A DNA stretch of 64,000 nt from Phytophthora colocasiae (Eukaryota; Oomycota; Peronosporomycetes; Peronosporales; Peronosporaceae): the NCBI GenBank assembly GCA_018806915.1, contig JAGKQI010000031.1:1364001-1428000 (forward strand), written 5' to 3'. Below are positions 31,246 to 43,029 of this stretch, piece after piece. The position numbers and the translations under genes were made by a program. Under the pieces are notes generated by a model, which ran no database searches, had not been told where the DNA came from, and worked only from the letters and a program-made list of their open reading frames with translations. Every line of letters begins with the position of its first letter. Positions within the stretch are counted from its first letter, which is position 1.

Positions 31246-32298
31246 ACCAGACTCTGACACTCTGAAGTCCCCCCCATACTGAAACCAAGTGTACCCAACA
31301 CGACCTCACGCAATCAAGTGAAACGCAACCCACTCATCCCTGTAATGACATCATTAAGTGTCGACTCGACAAGATCCGCTGTACCGACTATCATAGTGAG
31401 CCCAAGTGAAGATTCCTGAGTTATACTGAGACCAAGTGTATATGAGAATATGGAAGACAGAAGACAGAGAGATACGAGATAGATAACCAGAGTTCAATTT
31501 GCGTTATAACCCCAAGGTCGATTCTTCGGTTCTTTGGAAAGTGTAAGGCCACGACAAAGCTTTGAGTCGTGTGATCTCTCACCTATCAAGCCCCTTTAGG
31601 TGGAGATCAGCGTAACGTAGAGACCTGAGAGGACCCACCTATTCCATTTACTAGTTGGGTCGTTTGCTTTGTCTCTAGCGGTAGCCCATTTCATATTGTA
31701 CGTTTGGACAGGTTCTGGGAGCTAGACAGTCGCTCTCAGGACGCTCGGTAGACTATTGTATATAACCGATAGTGTATTGGTTTAGTTTCCCTCTATATAC
31801 TAGAGGGTGGTGCGCGAAAGTTACAGGGATACCATACAGACCAGGTGTCTGGTGAACATTTCCCTAGTTGACCTGGAGAACTAGCCCACTGCTCGAGGAC
31901 CAGGAAAGAATAAGAGCAGCTACATATTGTATATCGGGACTCTGTATTGCGGTTATCTCGGAAGTCTAATTACTGGGCTTCCCATTGTATTAATCTCTCT
32001 TTTGACTTCAGAAATCTCCGGCGTACACAAGTGTTCACCGGAAAACGTTCGACTCCCAATCGCTCCTGTGAGGACCAGAAGGACATCCGACGGTCTACGC
32101 AAGGAACCCTCACTTTCACCAACACTCTCACGACCCCGCCGAGAGTCTCATTACCAAGACAACGAACCTACGAGGACAGCACAAGGTAACACACGCCCAC
32201 CTTGCTGTGCGACTCTGGTATCACTACCGATAGTCACACTTCCAGGTTCACTGTACGCCCCTGCACCGCGGTAAAAGTTGCACCGACTTCGCGACAAC

Positions 32299-32314
32299 TG
32301 GTGCGCGTGCCCGG
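32299..32314 (+). promoter_or_regulatory. Primer-binding site
   Basis: TGGTGCGCGTGCCCGG begins two bases after the 5' LTR. A leading TGG pairs with the universal CCA end of a tRNA, so minus-strand priming would use a tRNA ending CCGGGCACGCGCACCA. I cannot name the tRNA from sequence alone. Confidence 0.7.
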
Positions 32315-32375
32315 ATCTTGGTATGGTGATATCACCGGATCTAAGAGGGTTTCCTGTCAAGCGTCTATATTCAAG

Positions 32376-35300
32376 ATGGCTTCACATGGAACTACGAGAG
32401 GAGGACGTCGGGGATGCGGTGGTCGCAGTGTGGCGACACGTCAGTCGAAGCGTCTTCAAAGTCTTCCGCCTGACGAACAACCCGACGTGGATGCTGTTCA
32501 GAAGGCGGCACGCGAGAAGAGGAAGGCTGCACGTGAAAAGGAAGCAGTCGAGGAGGTGAACGTCCCGGAACCGGCGGTCGAAGACCAGCCTGCTGCGGCG
32601 CCTGAAACCCAAGAGACACCCGATATGTCTGGCGAACAAGGTTCTGAGGAAGGCCCGTCCGAAGCTGAAGCTTCTGGTGACGAGGTGGCCACTGCCCGTG
32701 AGGGTGGTGATGAGGCGTCTGAGGGAGGCGGCGATGTGGTTGAGTCCCCGGAGGTCATTGACTTGTGTTCTGAGTCGACGGCTTCTGGGAAGTCCGTGGT
32801 AGAAGTGAAGACGGAACCCGGACTGGTTGATGAACGTGTCTCGAAGACTCCAAAGTCCGAAGACACTCCGATGTCAGATAACATGCCGATGAAGTCCGAC
32901 GATTCTCTGAAGCCACCGTCTGATGCGTCTGGGAGGGCTGAGAACGTGCTCTGAAGTACGTACGCCGTGAGTTCCGCCGAACGTCGAATACGCCTGGCGA
33001 ACAGCGAAGCCTGACGCAAATGTCTTTCAGAAGGCTGCGACAGCGACGGGCGACTACATCAAGTGGAGGTGTTCTTCAGTATTTCCAGAAGACATGTGGA
33101 TATCGGAATTCTGCTTGAGGCGCCATAGTTTTGGCCGAATCCAAGACTTGTCGTACGTCGAGATCTTGATGAATACTCTGACGGCACCTGAATGCGTCGC
33201 TGTCCTTCGGACAAAGCTGTATGAAGCAGGATTTGAGTTCCAGAACCTGCTACCGAGGTGGTCTCAGACCCAAGCGTCTGCTATCTTCGAACCTCAAGTG
33301 CGCAGTGTGGCGACGGAGCTTCAGAACCGACTTGCTGAGGAACTGGTTGAGTGGGCCACGGTGACCGCCAGGTCACAAGTTAATCGACTCCCAGAAGACA
33401 CAAAGGCAGGCAACGAAGCACGTCAAGGCGAAGCTGATGGTATATTACGCGATGAGAAGACTGACCTACAGGGACGACAGTTGATCATGAGACTCCGGGT
33501 GACCGGACTCAGAGTCACACATAGTTCCGACGGGTCCAGCAGTGGAGAACCGCCGCAGTCCAAGCGCCTGCAACATGGTCCGCCACGCCCACAAGTCTTG
33601 TCGACACCATCTGCACTGTCGACGCCGTCGCTAAGTTCGCTGCCAGTATACGAGAGTCACTCTGATAGCACTCGTTTGGAGTCTGGTGTGCCAATGTCGG
33701 AAGATCGAGGTAGCTCTCTGATGACTGATGCGCCTGTGCCAAGTGTCATTGGGACCTCGCGTACGTCTGATGACCACTCGTCCGGACTCCAGACCTCTCG
33801 TGGAAGTTCCACAGACTCGTCGCTGATGTCTATGAGTCGAGGGGCGTCTGCACATATGCCGTTGTCTGTCGGAGGTTTGGCAATGACCGCCCAAGGTGCT
33901 GATGCCGGAGGAATGGTCGCCGGAGAGTCTATGGGAATCCACGTGACACGAACACTGATGCCGATGAAGTCGGAGCCTGAAGACTTCGAGATGTTGGAAG
34001 AGAAGCCGGAGTTTCCAGAGGTGAAGTCCGAGAGACAGTTGTCTACCAGAGATTCTGTTCACCGGACGCCAGAAGCTCCATCATCGACTCGAGACGGGTC
34101 CGTCTCGAGTCCACCAGAGCACGCATCAGAGTCTGAAGAGCGAGGATCACCAGAAAGTGTATTTCAGACGCTTGAGTTCCGTTGCGTCAAGCCACACACG
34201 AAGTTCCCAGAGATCAGGCCCAGCGCAGATCGAATTGAACGCTATGCGGCAGCAACAGGAATGGCAGCGTCGAATGGAACAGGAGCAGAAGAAATTTCTG
34301 GCCAGAGAACGTCTGGAATCCATGGAGCGTGAACGTCGACGTGACCAACGCGAACTTGACACGCGCCAGCAAATCCAGGCCCTCACCGACCGACTACTTG
34401 AGTCTGAAAGCGCCAGACTGGAAGCCCAGAGACGCGTGCATGACTTGGAAGAACGTCGGAGTCAAGCGTCAGAGTCCAAGCTCAAGTATCATTCGAAATC
34501 GTCTGAGAGACAGGTGTCCGACGAACAAGTTTCTGGTGAACAGTTTTCCGACATACAGCGTCTGGAGACCGAGTTGGCAGATCGCTGGAAACAACGGGAA
34601 GCCGAAGCCGAAGCCTAACGTGCGCGTTGGGCAGACGAGCTGAAACGTGACTGGATTTCGCAAATGGAGACCTTACGACAGCGGGTGTATGATGTGGAGT
34701 CGGAGCGCGACAGGGAGCGGGAAAGTTCCCAGAACATGCAGCGCTTCCAGGCCGCAGAATTGAGGAACCTTCGTGCAACATTGTCCCAAGTTCAAGGGGT
34801 CGCCCACCCTGAAGTAGCAACTTCAAGTCGGATCTCCGGTGAACATGACCCTAAACCGGCAACCGGACCTCTGGTGAACAGTCGGGATACGGGAGATTGT
34901 ACACCTGGGGTTAGGGGATCAGAAGGAGTCGCCAGTAGGGGTAGGGTTACACCCATTAAAACGACGGAGGCCTTCCATACGCCTCTTCCCCTACGGAGAC
35001 ACCAAGCGCGCGAAGACTGGAAGGCATGGCGCGGCCACCACGGCCGCTACGACGACCCAGATGGCTCAAGCGGCTCCCCTGACCGAGGTCAAGACTGAAG
35101 GAAGGCGCCCAGCGACTCCCAGGCGTGAAGGACACCGAAAACCAAGCGAACGACGCTCTGAAGATGGCCGGAACGCTCCTCGAAGGCCTGGAAGACGCAG
35201 GAATGACCCCGACCCGGGCGGAAGCTCCAGTGATTCAAGCTCGGACTCTGGAAACTCGTCGTCCGATGACCTGGACCCTCCGGAAGTCGTCAACCTAACT

Positions 35301-36525
35301 GCGTCTCCCGGGCAAGCTGGAACGACCCTGTTGACTATGAGGCCCTTCATAAACTCAAGTATCATCGGATAATTTGATCCTCGAGCGACATTACGAGAAC
35401 GTGTTCACTGGTGGGAGCGTTTCGTGAACATGGCATCTCAGGGAGCGTGGACAAGACCCGCATACAAGAACTTAAGCTGAAGCTCCCGGTGTCTGCCAGA
35501 GATTGGTTCAACTAGCTCCCGAAGAGTGTTTCCCGTGACTGGAAGGAATTATCATTGGAGTTTCGCAGGCGCTATTGCAAGGCCCGGTCATCATACTCCG
35601 AGAGGTACTTCACGATGGAAATGAAGAGTTCCGAGACTCCGTTGGACTTCTTTACCGCCTGAACTCGGCCGCCGGGAAAGCAGAGGTGGACTTCAGAAAA
35701 TCCTCCAGACGCCTGGAGAAACACGTTCTGAGGTACATCACCAAGCTGAAGGACGAGCGTCTGAAGATCGCGTTACAAGGTCGGAAGTTCAGGAGTATCT
35801 CAGACTTGGAATACGCTCTGCAACAGGACGAAGATGTCTGGCGAACTGCTGATCAAGACACTACGACCACCAGACATCGGGATTTCCGAGCGGACAATCT
35901 CCCACGCGGACAGTTTAAGCCAAAGCGTATGGGGAAGACTTACGTCGCCCGAGAAGCAGACCCGGATGCCTCTGGCGATGTCGATGCGGATACCAGAACT
36001 CAAGAGAAGGATGCCAGAGCCTCGTCGTCAGAATACGATCGCGAGATGTCTGGTGTACAATCTTCGTCTGGTGTACAAGCTGCCTCTCAGGCGCCTGGTG
36101 GTGCTGATTGGACTCAGACTCATACAAACGAAGTCTACCGGGTCATGGACAACATGGGATGGCGACCGCCGCCCCAGTCTCCCCGAGGATCATCAGGTCA
36201 AAATTTCCAGCAGACACGTCGGGATAACTCTGACTACTGGAACAAGTTCTGCGAGAAGTGTCGCCGCTCAGGTCATTCGGAGGAGAGCTGCTGGAGAGAC
36301 ATTGTCTGTGATCGGTGTCAGGAGAAAGGTCACCCGAGCAGGATGTGCCAAGTACCGCCGTGTGAGGTTTGCGGAATGGTGCACTCTGGGAGACCATGCG
36401 AAGACATCAAGACTCTGGAATCCCTCAAGAAACTAGCCCGTCAAGGTACACTGAAGGACCTGCCGGATCACCTCCTGGAGAAACTCCTGGGTGACGAGGC
36501 TGACTCTGGGAAACAGTTAAACTAG
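32376..36525 (+). pseudogene. gag: gag of the chromovirus, interrupted
   Basis: Starts MASHGTTRGGRRGCGGRSVA (32376). A long acidic/Ser-rich leader is broken at 32954, then continues in other frames (for example DANVFQKAATATGDYIKWRC) into a 33094-34332 frame, a Gln/Glu/Arg coiled coil to 34618 (TAA), and further frames to 35372. The capsid-like core lies around 35400-35850 (RDWFN, TAG, LPKSVSRDWKEL, RYCKARSSYSERYFTMEM, TPLDFFYRLNSAAGKAEVDF). Three zinc knuckles follow: CEKCRRSGHSEESC, CDRCQEKGHPSRMC and CEVCGMVHSGRPC. The frame ends at TAG 36523. The retroelement Gag normally assembles particles and binds RNA. At least four frame changes and two internal stops are present, so this copy is defective. 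Confidence 0.85.
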
Positions 36526-36641
36526 CAAGCCCGTCGGATGGGGATCCGAAACGCGCCGGGCAAGGCATACCCCCAGAGTTATGTGTTCTAGTGTACGTAT
36601 GACCGGAGCTGAAAACGACCCAACCTAAAAATCAACATTGC

Positions 36642-39600
36642 ATGACCGCTTTAGCTCAAGAATCAGCTATGTCTTCAGAAATTCCGTGTCTGAGAGACAG
36701 TTCATCGGACCTTCCGAGAGACTGTTCACCGGACTTTCCGAAGGACAATGAATCGCCTCCGGACGATACAATCCAGTTTCGTCTGAAAGACGGAGAATGT
36801 TATGGCTGGTGGGAGGATCACTACCCCGATCCTGCAAAGCGTGATGTGGTTATGGTGCATGGCGCTGTCAATGATCATCGGATCAAGATTCTCCTAGACA
36901 CTGGTGCGACTATTAACATTCTGAGTTACGACTTTGCGCGTAAGCTCGGACTCAGGCTTAAGTCACACAAACAAACAAGAGTGTCTGGGATGGGAGGAGT
37001 TCCGACGTACATTAGTGCCAATGCCGAGATCAAGCTGACTCTCGGGCCGAGAGTGGTTTACATTGTTGATGTCTGGGTTGCGAATATCGGCGAAGGTATA
37101 AACGTGCTATTGGGAATGGGATTCATGTTCGCTGCTGGTCTGAGGATCAGCGTCTGTGAGGGACTGGTATCTATGCCAGATGAAGTCGTGGTGATGATGT
37201 GCAGCTGAGAGCCTGGTGATCATATCGGCAGGAACAGGTCCATCAGACCAAGTGAAGCTGTACTTCCGAGGCCTGGTGAAGAATTCATTGTTCGGATCGA
37301 CTATGGACCGACGAACCCACAACGAGAAGTCGTGTGGCCGGGGCGTGGAAACCGTTGGGTGACTCAACTGATTTATGCAGCCCGGTCATGGCCTGTAGCG
37401 GTGCGCGTGGTGAACATTTTCGACAAGAATACTTGGGTGAATGAATTTTCTGATGTCGCAAGGATTGTGGAGTATGGATTTTTCCCACAACATGGTCGCT
37501 TTGAACAGCCAGGCTCTGCAGCCTACCGTGACTGGGAAGATTCGATTCTGAAGAACACTCCGTCGCCAGAGACGAAGAGACGTCTGAAGGCCGAAGCTGA
37601 CTTGGAGGATTTGATACCTCACCTCCGTGTGCGGATCACCCGGTATACCCGTGGCCAACTGAGATCTTACGGCGCCCGAGGCTGGACAATGCTCGAGTAC
37701 AGTTTGTGAGGCCTACTTCGGTCCCACCAACAAAACGAGTTCGTTTCGCTTTGGATGTGGCTACGCAGACAGATGACTGGGTAGATGCCGGAAAAGAGGA
37801 GACCCGAGATACCGCTGTGGACACCGGAGATTTGGAATTGCTGTCAGAGAGAGTGACCCGGAAACACTCTGAGACCACGTCCGGAATTTCAAGTAACATT
37901 GTAGAGGATGAAGTTGCCCTGAGTGTTTCTGATGAACTGTCCATGGGAGATGAGGATCCGACAGACTGTTCATGGGACATCCCAATCCAGAGTATGCCAG
38001 GCACCCCTGTGGAAAAGCTCCGAGCCGAATACGAACGGTGCATGCAAGTCACGAATGAAAAACTGGATCTGTAACCCGGTATCTACGGGGGAAGGAACAG
38101 AGCTGCTCTCTCAATTACGTGACCAGCTGGTTATGCTACCTGAACTGGAAGATTTGACTCCTGAATGCGACATCGACAAGGCTGACGTCGGAGTACCCGA
38201 GAAAACGACGCCGGAGATGGAGCAGAAACTCAGGGATATCTTAAAAAAAAGTATCACCGGAAAATCTTTCTGGGAGACGGCAATGCTGCGCCTGCCCCGG
38301 CAAGGGGCGTGGTCTGTGACTTGGACGTGGGAGACGCTAAACCTGTTGCCCAGCGTCCGAGGTCCGTTGCCCCTCACCTGATGATCAAGGTGTACGAACT
38401 GTTGAAGAAGCTCCTGGAGACCGGACTCATCAAGTACTCGACTTCGCCCTGGGCATCACCAATAGTGATTGTTCTCAAGAAAAATGGTGTGGATATACGC
38501 ATGTGCATTGATTATCGAGTGGTAAATGGTTTTATCCAGTTGTCGCGTTATCAGTTGCCCCTGATAGACGATCTGTTGATTGGTTTTGAGGCAGCACTGT
38601 GGTTTATAAGTCTGGATATGGCGAGTGGTTTTTGGGCTATCCGAATGACGGAGCGTGCAAGGCTGATCTCAGCGTTCATCTGCCCATTTGGACACTTCCA
38701 GTGGGTAAGAATTCCCTTTGGTCTGTAGAACGCCCCTCTGGTGTACTAGGCTATGCTGGATAACTGCCTGTGGGGGTTTGTGCGATTGTCACCTGAAGAA
38801 GAGGCCGACGTTGATCCTGATGTCTTAGAATTCCTGAAGTTAGAACCTCAGAACTCTGATGTACATGGTCTGATGTCTGGTGAACAACTTCAGAACTCTG
38901 ATGAACACATGCCAGAGGTTCCGGTGCTCACCGACCAAATGACTGTCTTTCAGAGGAACATCCCAGTCCCGTCCTTCATGGGACCGGTACTCGGTCGAAG
39001 TTCCTACATTGACGACATTGCTCATGGGGCGCCCACCTGGGATCAACTTTGTGAAGACCTGAACGCCTTGCTTTTCAGACTCAGATACTGGAACATTTCT
39101 GTGAGCCTGCCCAAGAGCGAGTTTGGGAAGCTGACGATTCCTTATCTGTCGCATGAGATCAGTGCTGAAGGACTGAGAGCCACGCCGAAGATCGTCAAGG
39201 GAGTGGAAAAATTGCCGTTCCCGTCGACACTCAAGGGAGTACAGAGTTTCATGGGAAGTCTGAATTACTGCAACAAGTTTATCGAAGACTTACCGGTGAT
39301 CGCTGCTGTGCTCTACGAGTTGTCCGATGAACAGATTCGCGCTGGTCGAGATTTGGCTCGAGCGAAGGAGGCCTTTGAGATCCTGAAGCGCAACATTGTC
39401 TCGATACCGCTCCTCAGACACCCAGATCGCACCAGACCTTTCGTTATTATACCTCATGCGAACCCGTGGGCTGCTTTAGCCGTCTTGGGACAGGAGTACG
39501 ATGGAGTGATACACCCCGTACGGTTCACTGGACGTGTGCTGAATGAGGCAGAACTCCGGTATCACATCGCAGAGAAGGAAGTCATCGCGATCCTCAGGGT

Positions 39601-42228
39601 TCTGGAGAACGTTCGGGCTCTGGTAAACACGAGTCCCGTGATCACGGTGCACACCAGACATTCGGTGTTGAAATGGCTCCTGTCATCCAGTTCAGTGGAT
39701 GGTCGGAACGTGAAGTGGGGATTGAAGTTGTCACATTGGAACTTGGAGATTCGCAGGATCCAGCGAGATGAAGATGGTCTCCCGGTTATTCTTGGAGCGG
39801 GCATCACACCCCGTGAACACCTCGACGAGGTCTCTGAAAACCTCATCCCCGTCAAGGGGCGAGTCAAACCTCCAGCGCCCATTAGCGTGGAGATGCTAGA
39901 GGCTGATTACCGAGGTTGTGTTCTGAGTTTTGATGGTGCCGCCAAGACATCCGCTCGCCTGGGAAGCTGCTGCTGTGTGCTCTGGGAGCTCCCGGGTTGG
40001 AACATCCTGGAAGCCCAAGGGTTCGCTCTGAAAGACGTCACAGTGAATGCCTCAGAATACTGTGGTTTGATCAATGGATTGAAGTTGGCTTTGGAACGTG
40101 ATATCCGAGACTTGGTGGTTGTCGGAGCTATCCAGCAAGCTCAAGGTCTGATTAATTGCAATCAGCCGAACCTGCAGCGAAAATTGGCCGAGTTTGAGTC
40201 TCTGAAGATCAAGTTCCAGTCTCTGAGGTTAGTGCACGTGAAGCGTGAGTTCAATCAAGCAGCGGACTATTTGACGTCCAAGACCCTTGTCCTTGGTGAG
40301 TCCTGGCAAGTTCAGGACTCTGACGAACTGACTCATCTGAAACTGGTGTCCAAGATCCCTGAGAAGTTGATGAAGCCTCCCGAAGAGATGTCTTCTGAAG
40401 CTCCGGACGATGTTCACCAGACCTCTGGTGAACATGATTGTACACCGGAGGTAGATGACAAAGGGCCAGAGTCTGCACCCCTGCCTCATGCTGCCAAGGT
40501 GCTTGCCGTTATCACTCGTGCACGCAATCAGGAAGAAGTAAACCTACCAGACGATGTAGAAGCTCGTGAACCCATGGGCCCATTGGAATTTCAGGAAGAA
40601 CGCTGGCGGCGGATCAAAGTTCACCAGACTCAAGATGTAGAACTCATCAAGTTCCTTAAGGGTGACGTGGGAGATCTACCACGACCCCGAGTAAGGAAGC
40701 TTGCCAGGATTGCCGATGATTTCATCTTGGATTCCAGAGACGTTTTGTACCGCCTCAGCCGTGCTACCAGGGAACGTCCGAGAGACATGGTCGATGAACT
40801 CAGACTTGTGGTTCCCAGAGACTTGCATGCTGATATGCTGCACTATGCTCATGGGGACTACCAGGGTGCTCACCAGGGAATCAAACGTACGTTCGAGAAG
40901 CTGAGCTCCGAGTTCTACTGGATTGGTATGAACGCTGATGTGGAAAGGTTCGTCAAGGAGTGTATGGACTGTGCTAGCGGCAAGGGGCGTCCCCCGAATC
41001 CTGGACCGTCGCAACATCGAGCCCAGTCGACCTTTTGAAGTGGTGCCATGGATTTCGTGACGCACATGCCAAAGTCCGCCAGAGGCAACACGTTCCTGTT
41101 GCTGTTCCAAGACATGTTCTCAGGCTATGTGACGTGCAAGCCTATGAGTATCACTACGGCCCAAAATGTCGCTGAGGCCTACGAGGAACGTGTCTTCCGG
41201 AACTTCGGAGCTAGTTCCCTGATACGCCATGATCAAGATCCTCGGTTCATGAGTGAAGTGTTCCGGTGTTTCCGGGACCTGCTGGGAAGCAGACAGCGAG
41301 CGACTCTGGCGTACCGTCCCCAGGCGAACGTCAACAAGAACGGTCTGTTCAGACGGTCGTGCGCGCCATCAAGGCCTACATCGCCGAAGCTGATCAGAGT
41401 GACTGGAACGACCACGCCGAACGACTGATGTTCGCATTGAACACTTCCTTTGACGCGACCCGTCTGGAAACACCATTTTTCCTGGTGCACGGATGGGATG
41501 CTCATGGGACTGTGTCCGCGATGCTTGGTCCAAAGCCTTCTGGTGTACAAGAGCGCACTGCTTACGAGTGGCGTCGGAAGATGCAACGAGATTACAGCTA
41601 CGCTCAAGCCTGTGCTGAAGAACTTCAGAAGAAGGTCAAGCGGGAGCGTTCTGAAGAACAGACCCGAAAGTGGAAGGAATTGTCGGAACGTCTGAAGTCC
41701 GGATTTGCCGTCGGTGATGCCGTGTGGTTATACATCCCCAAGGTGCAAACGGGGCTGAGTCGGAAACGTGCACACATGTGGCATGGCCCTTTCCGGATTG
41801 AAGAGATGTTGGATGATTTTCGTGTGAAACTGAAGGTCGAAGACACCGGGTATCGGGTGAACCCTTGGGTTCATATAAGTAGCCTGAAACCGAGAGCCTT
41901 GTTTCCCAGAAGACCGACTGTGGAACTCGATGTCCATGAGGATGATGACTTTGATGCAGCGCTGTTACCAGAAGACAGTTGGGAGCCCGACACCGAGAAT
42001 GATGAATACGAAGTGGAAAAAATACTAGACACTCGGTGGAGCAAGCGTACCAGAACCCCCAAGAGACCTTGCGAATACCTGGTCAAGTGGAAGGGTTACG
42101 ATGAGACAGAGTGGCTACCCTTGTCAAAGCTGAACTGTGGCGCTTTGCTATATGAGTTCAATCAAAGCGCACGAGCGCGAGCTCGTTTCCAAGCAATGCA
42201 AGCTGGAGACGATCACCCCAGAGTATAA
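36642..42228 (+). pseudogene. pol: pol of the chromovirus (PR-RT-RH-IN-chromodomain), interrupted
   Basis: Protease: ILLDTGATINILS with NVLLGMGF (36642-37208). Reverse transcriptase: from LETGLIKYSTSPWASPI (about 38415) through GVDIRMCIDYRVVNGF to the catalytic SSYIDDIAHG (about 39000), with two in-frame TAG codons (38727, 38751). RNase H: SFDGAAKTS, NASEYCGLINGL and FNQAADYL, but the usual GDS Asp is replaced (VVVGAIQQAQ). Integrase: HADMLHYAHGDYQGAHQG with C-x2-C, a TGA, then MDFVTHMPKSARG (Asp), IRHDQDPRFMSEVF (Asp), a frameshift near 41325, and ERSVQTVVRAI (Glu). The C-terminus has a chromodomain: YEVEKILDTRW, PCEYLVKWKGYDETEWLPLS. These enzymes copy RNA to DNA and integrate it. The stops and frameshifts make this copy non-autonomous. 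Confidence 0.9.
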
Positions 42229-43029
42229 ACTCTAAAACTTATTCTGAAAACTCTGGTGAACACCACTGTTCACCAGACGATGTATTTCAGAAATGAGGTG
42301 TCTGAGAGACATGTCTTTCGGAAATGTGGTTTCGGGAATATGTGACTCCCAGAGATGGTGATTGTTACGTGAATTTGTATGGAGATGATTTTGTGATTGT
42401 GTGTTTATGATGGAATTCTACGAGTGGATTATGGTGACGCTACGGGAAGAAGATGACTGAATGACACATGGTGATATCAGAAGAAGAAAGTGGCTGGGGA
42501 GCTATATTTGGAATGGTTAATACGCTACGATATGCAGACGACTAAGTTGTTCTGGAAGAAGAAGTATAGTTCTCCGGAGAGCCTTGAAGTGTACACCAAG
42601 CTTATGGCGTACTTATTTCACGGAGACTAGATTCTCGGCACGTTCACCAGGCGCTTGAGCTTCCTCCAGATGACGGGGCACTGCCGCCATCATCACCTCG
42701 TGATGCTGTGGATGCCGAAGCGGGCCCAGTGCCCGAGGCGTTGCCAGTAGTAGGAGCCAATGGAGGAACTCATGGCTGCAGGATCTTCTTCAGAGGTGTG
42801 CGTCAGAAAGGAAATCGGGATGTGGCCGTTTGTGGGATACGACAGTTGGCTATTTCTGAGTCTGATGGAATCAGACTGAGCGACAGGACACCTGAGGCTT
42901 TGAAACCCCGGAAGTTTTGAGAGCGTCACAGCTACACTATGTTCACGGGACCTCTGACGTACTGGCCTGGCCATGATGCTCAGTTTGGAGAAAGTTCCGC
43001 ACTGACGAATTATGACCAGGAGGGGCGGT
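42229..43029 (+). other. Post-integrase region of the chromovirus
   Basis: About 800 bp before the 3' LTR. It begins with a perfect hairpin, TCTGGTGAACA and its complement separated by CCAC (about 42251-42276). It then repeats the CTGAGAGAC and TTTCGGAAATGTGG motifs. A small open frame (42708-42920, extendable upstream with a Pro-rich leader, PEALPVVGANGGTHGC) has no recognised homology. Confidence 0.55.
43018..43028 (+). promoter_or_regulatory. Polypurine tract
   Basis: AGGAGGGGCGG ends one base before the 3' LTR. The same tract precedes the reverse LTR copy at 23659-23670. It primes plus-strand synthesis in LTR elements. Confidence 0.85.

Larger units (their letters stand above)
30456..32296 (+). 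repeat. 5' LTR of the chromovirus
   Basis: 1,841 bp, TG...CA termini. Most of it, in particular the last kilobase, is nearly identical to the 3' LTR. The 146 bp at 30651-30796 are in the orientation shared with the two other LTR copies in the window. The U3-like part contains a region of degenerate 15-bp repeats (30990-31245). Confidence 0.93.

Noticed and set aside
31927..32274. 115-codon ORF inside the 5' LTR, also in the 3' LTR (44507-44854)
   Set aside because: Located in LTR sequence with no family match; identical only because the LTRs are identical.
32498..33019. Minus-strand 173-codon ORF opposite gag
   Set aside because: Mirror of the acidic gag leader, not a separate gene.
36523..36530. 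TAG-CAA at the gag end as a readthrough signal
   Set aside because: The downstream frame closes again within about 25 codons, so readthrough would not reach the protease; the third base context also does not match the known leaky consensus.
40676..41110. Minus-strand ORF opposite the integrase
   Set aside because: Shadow of pol; no motif of its own.
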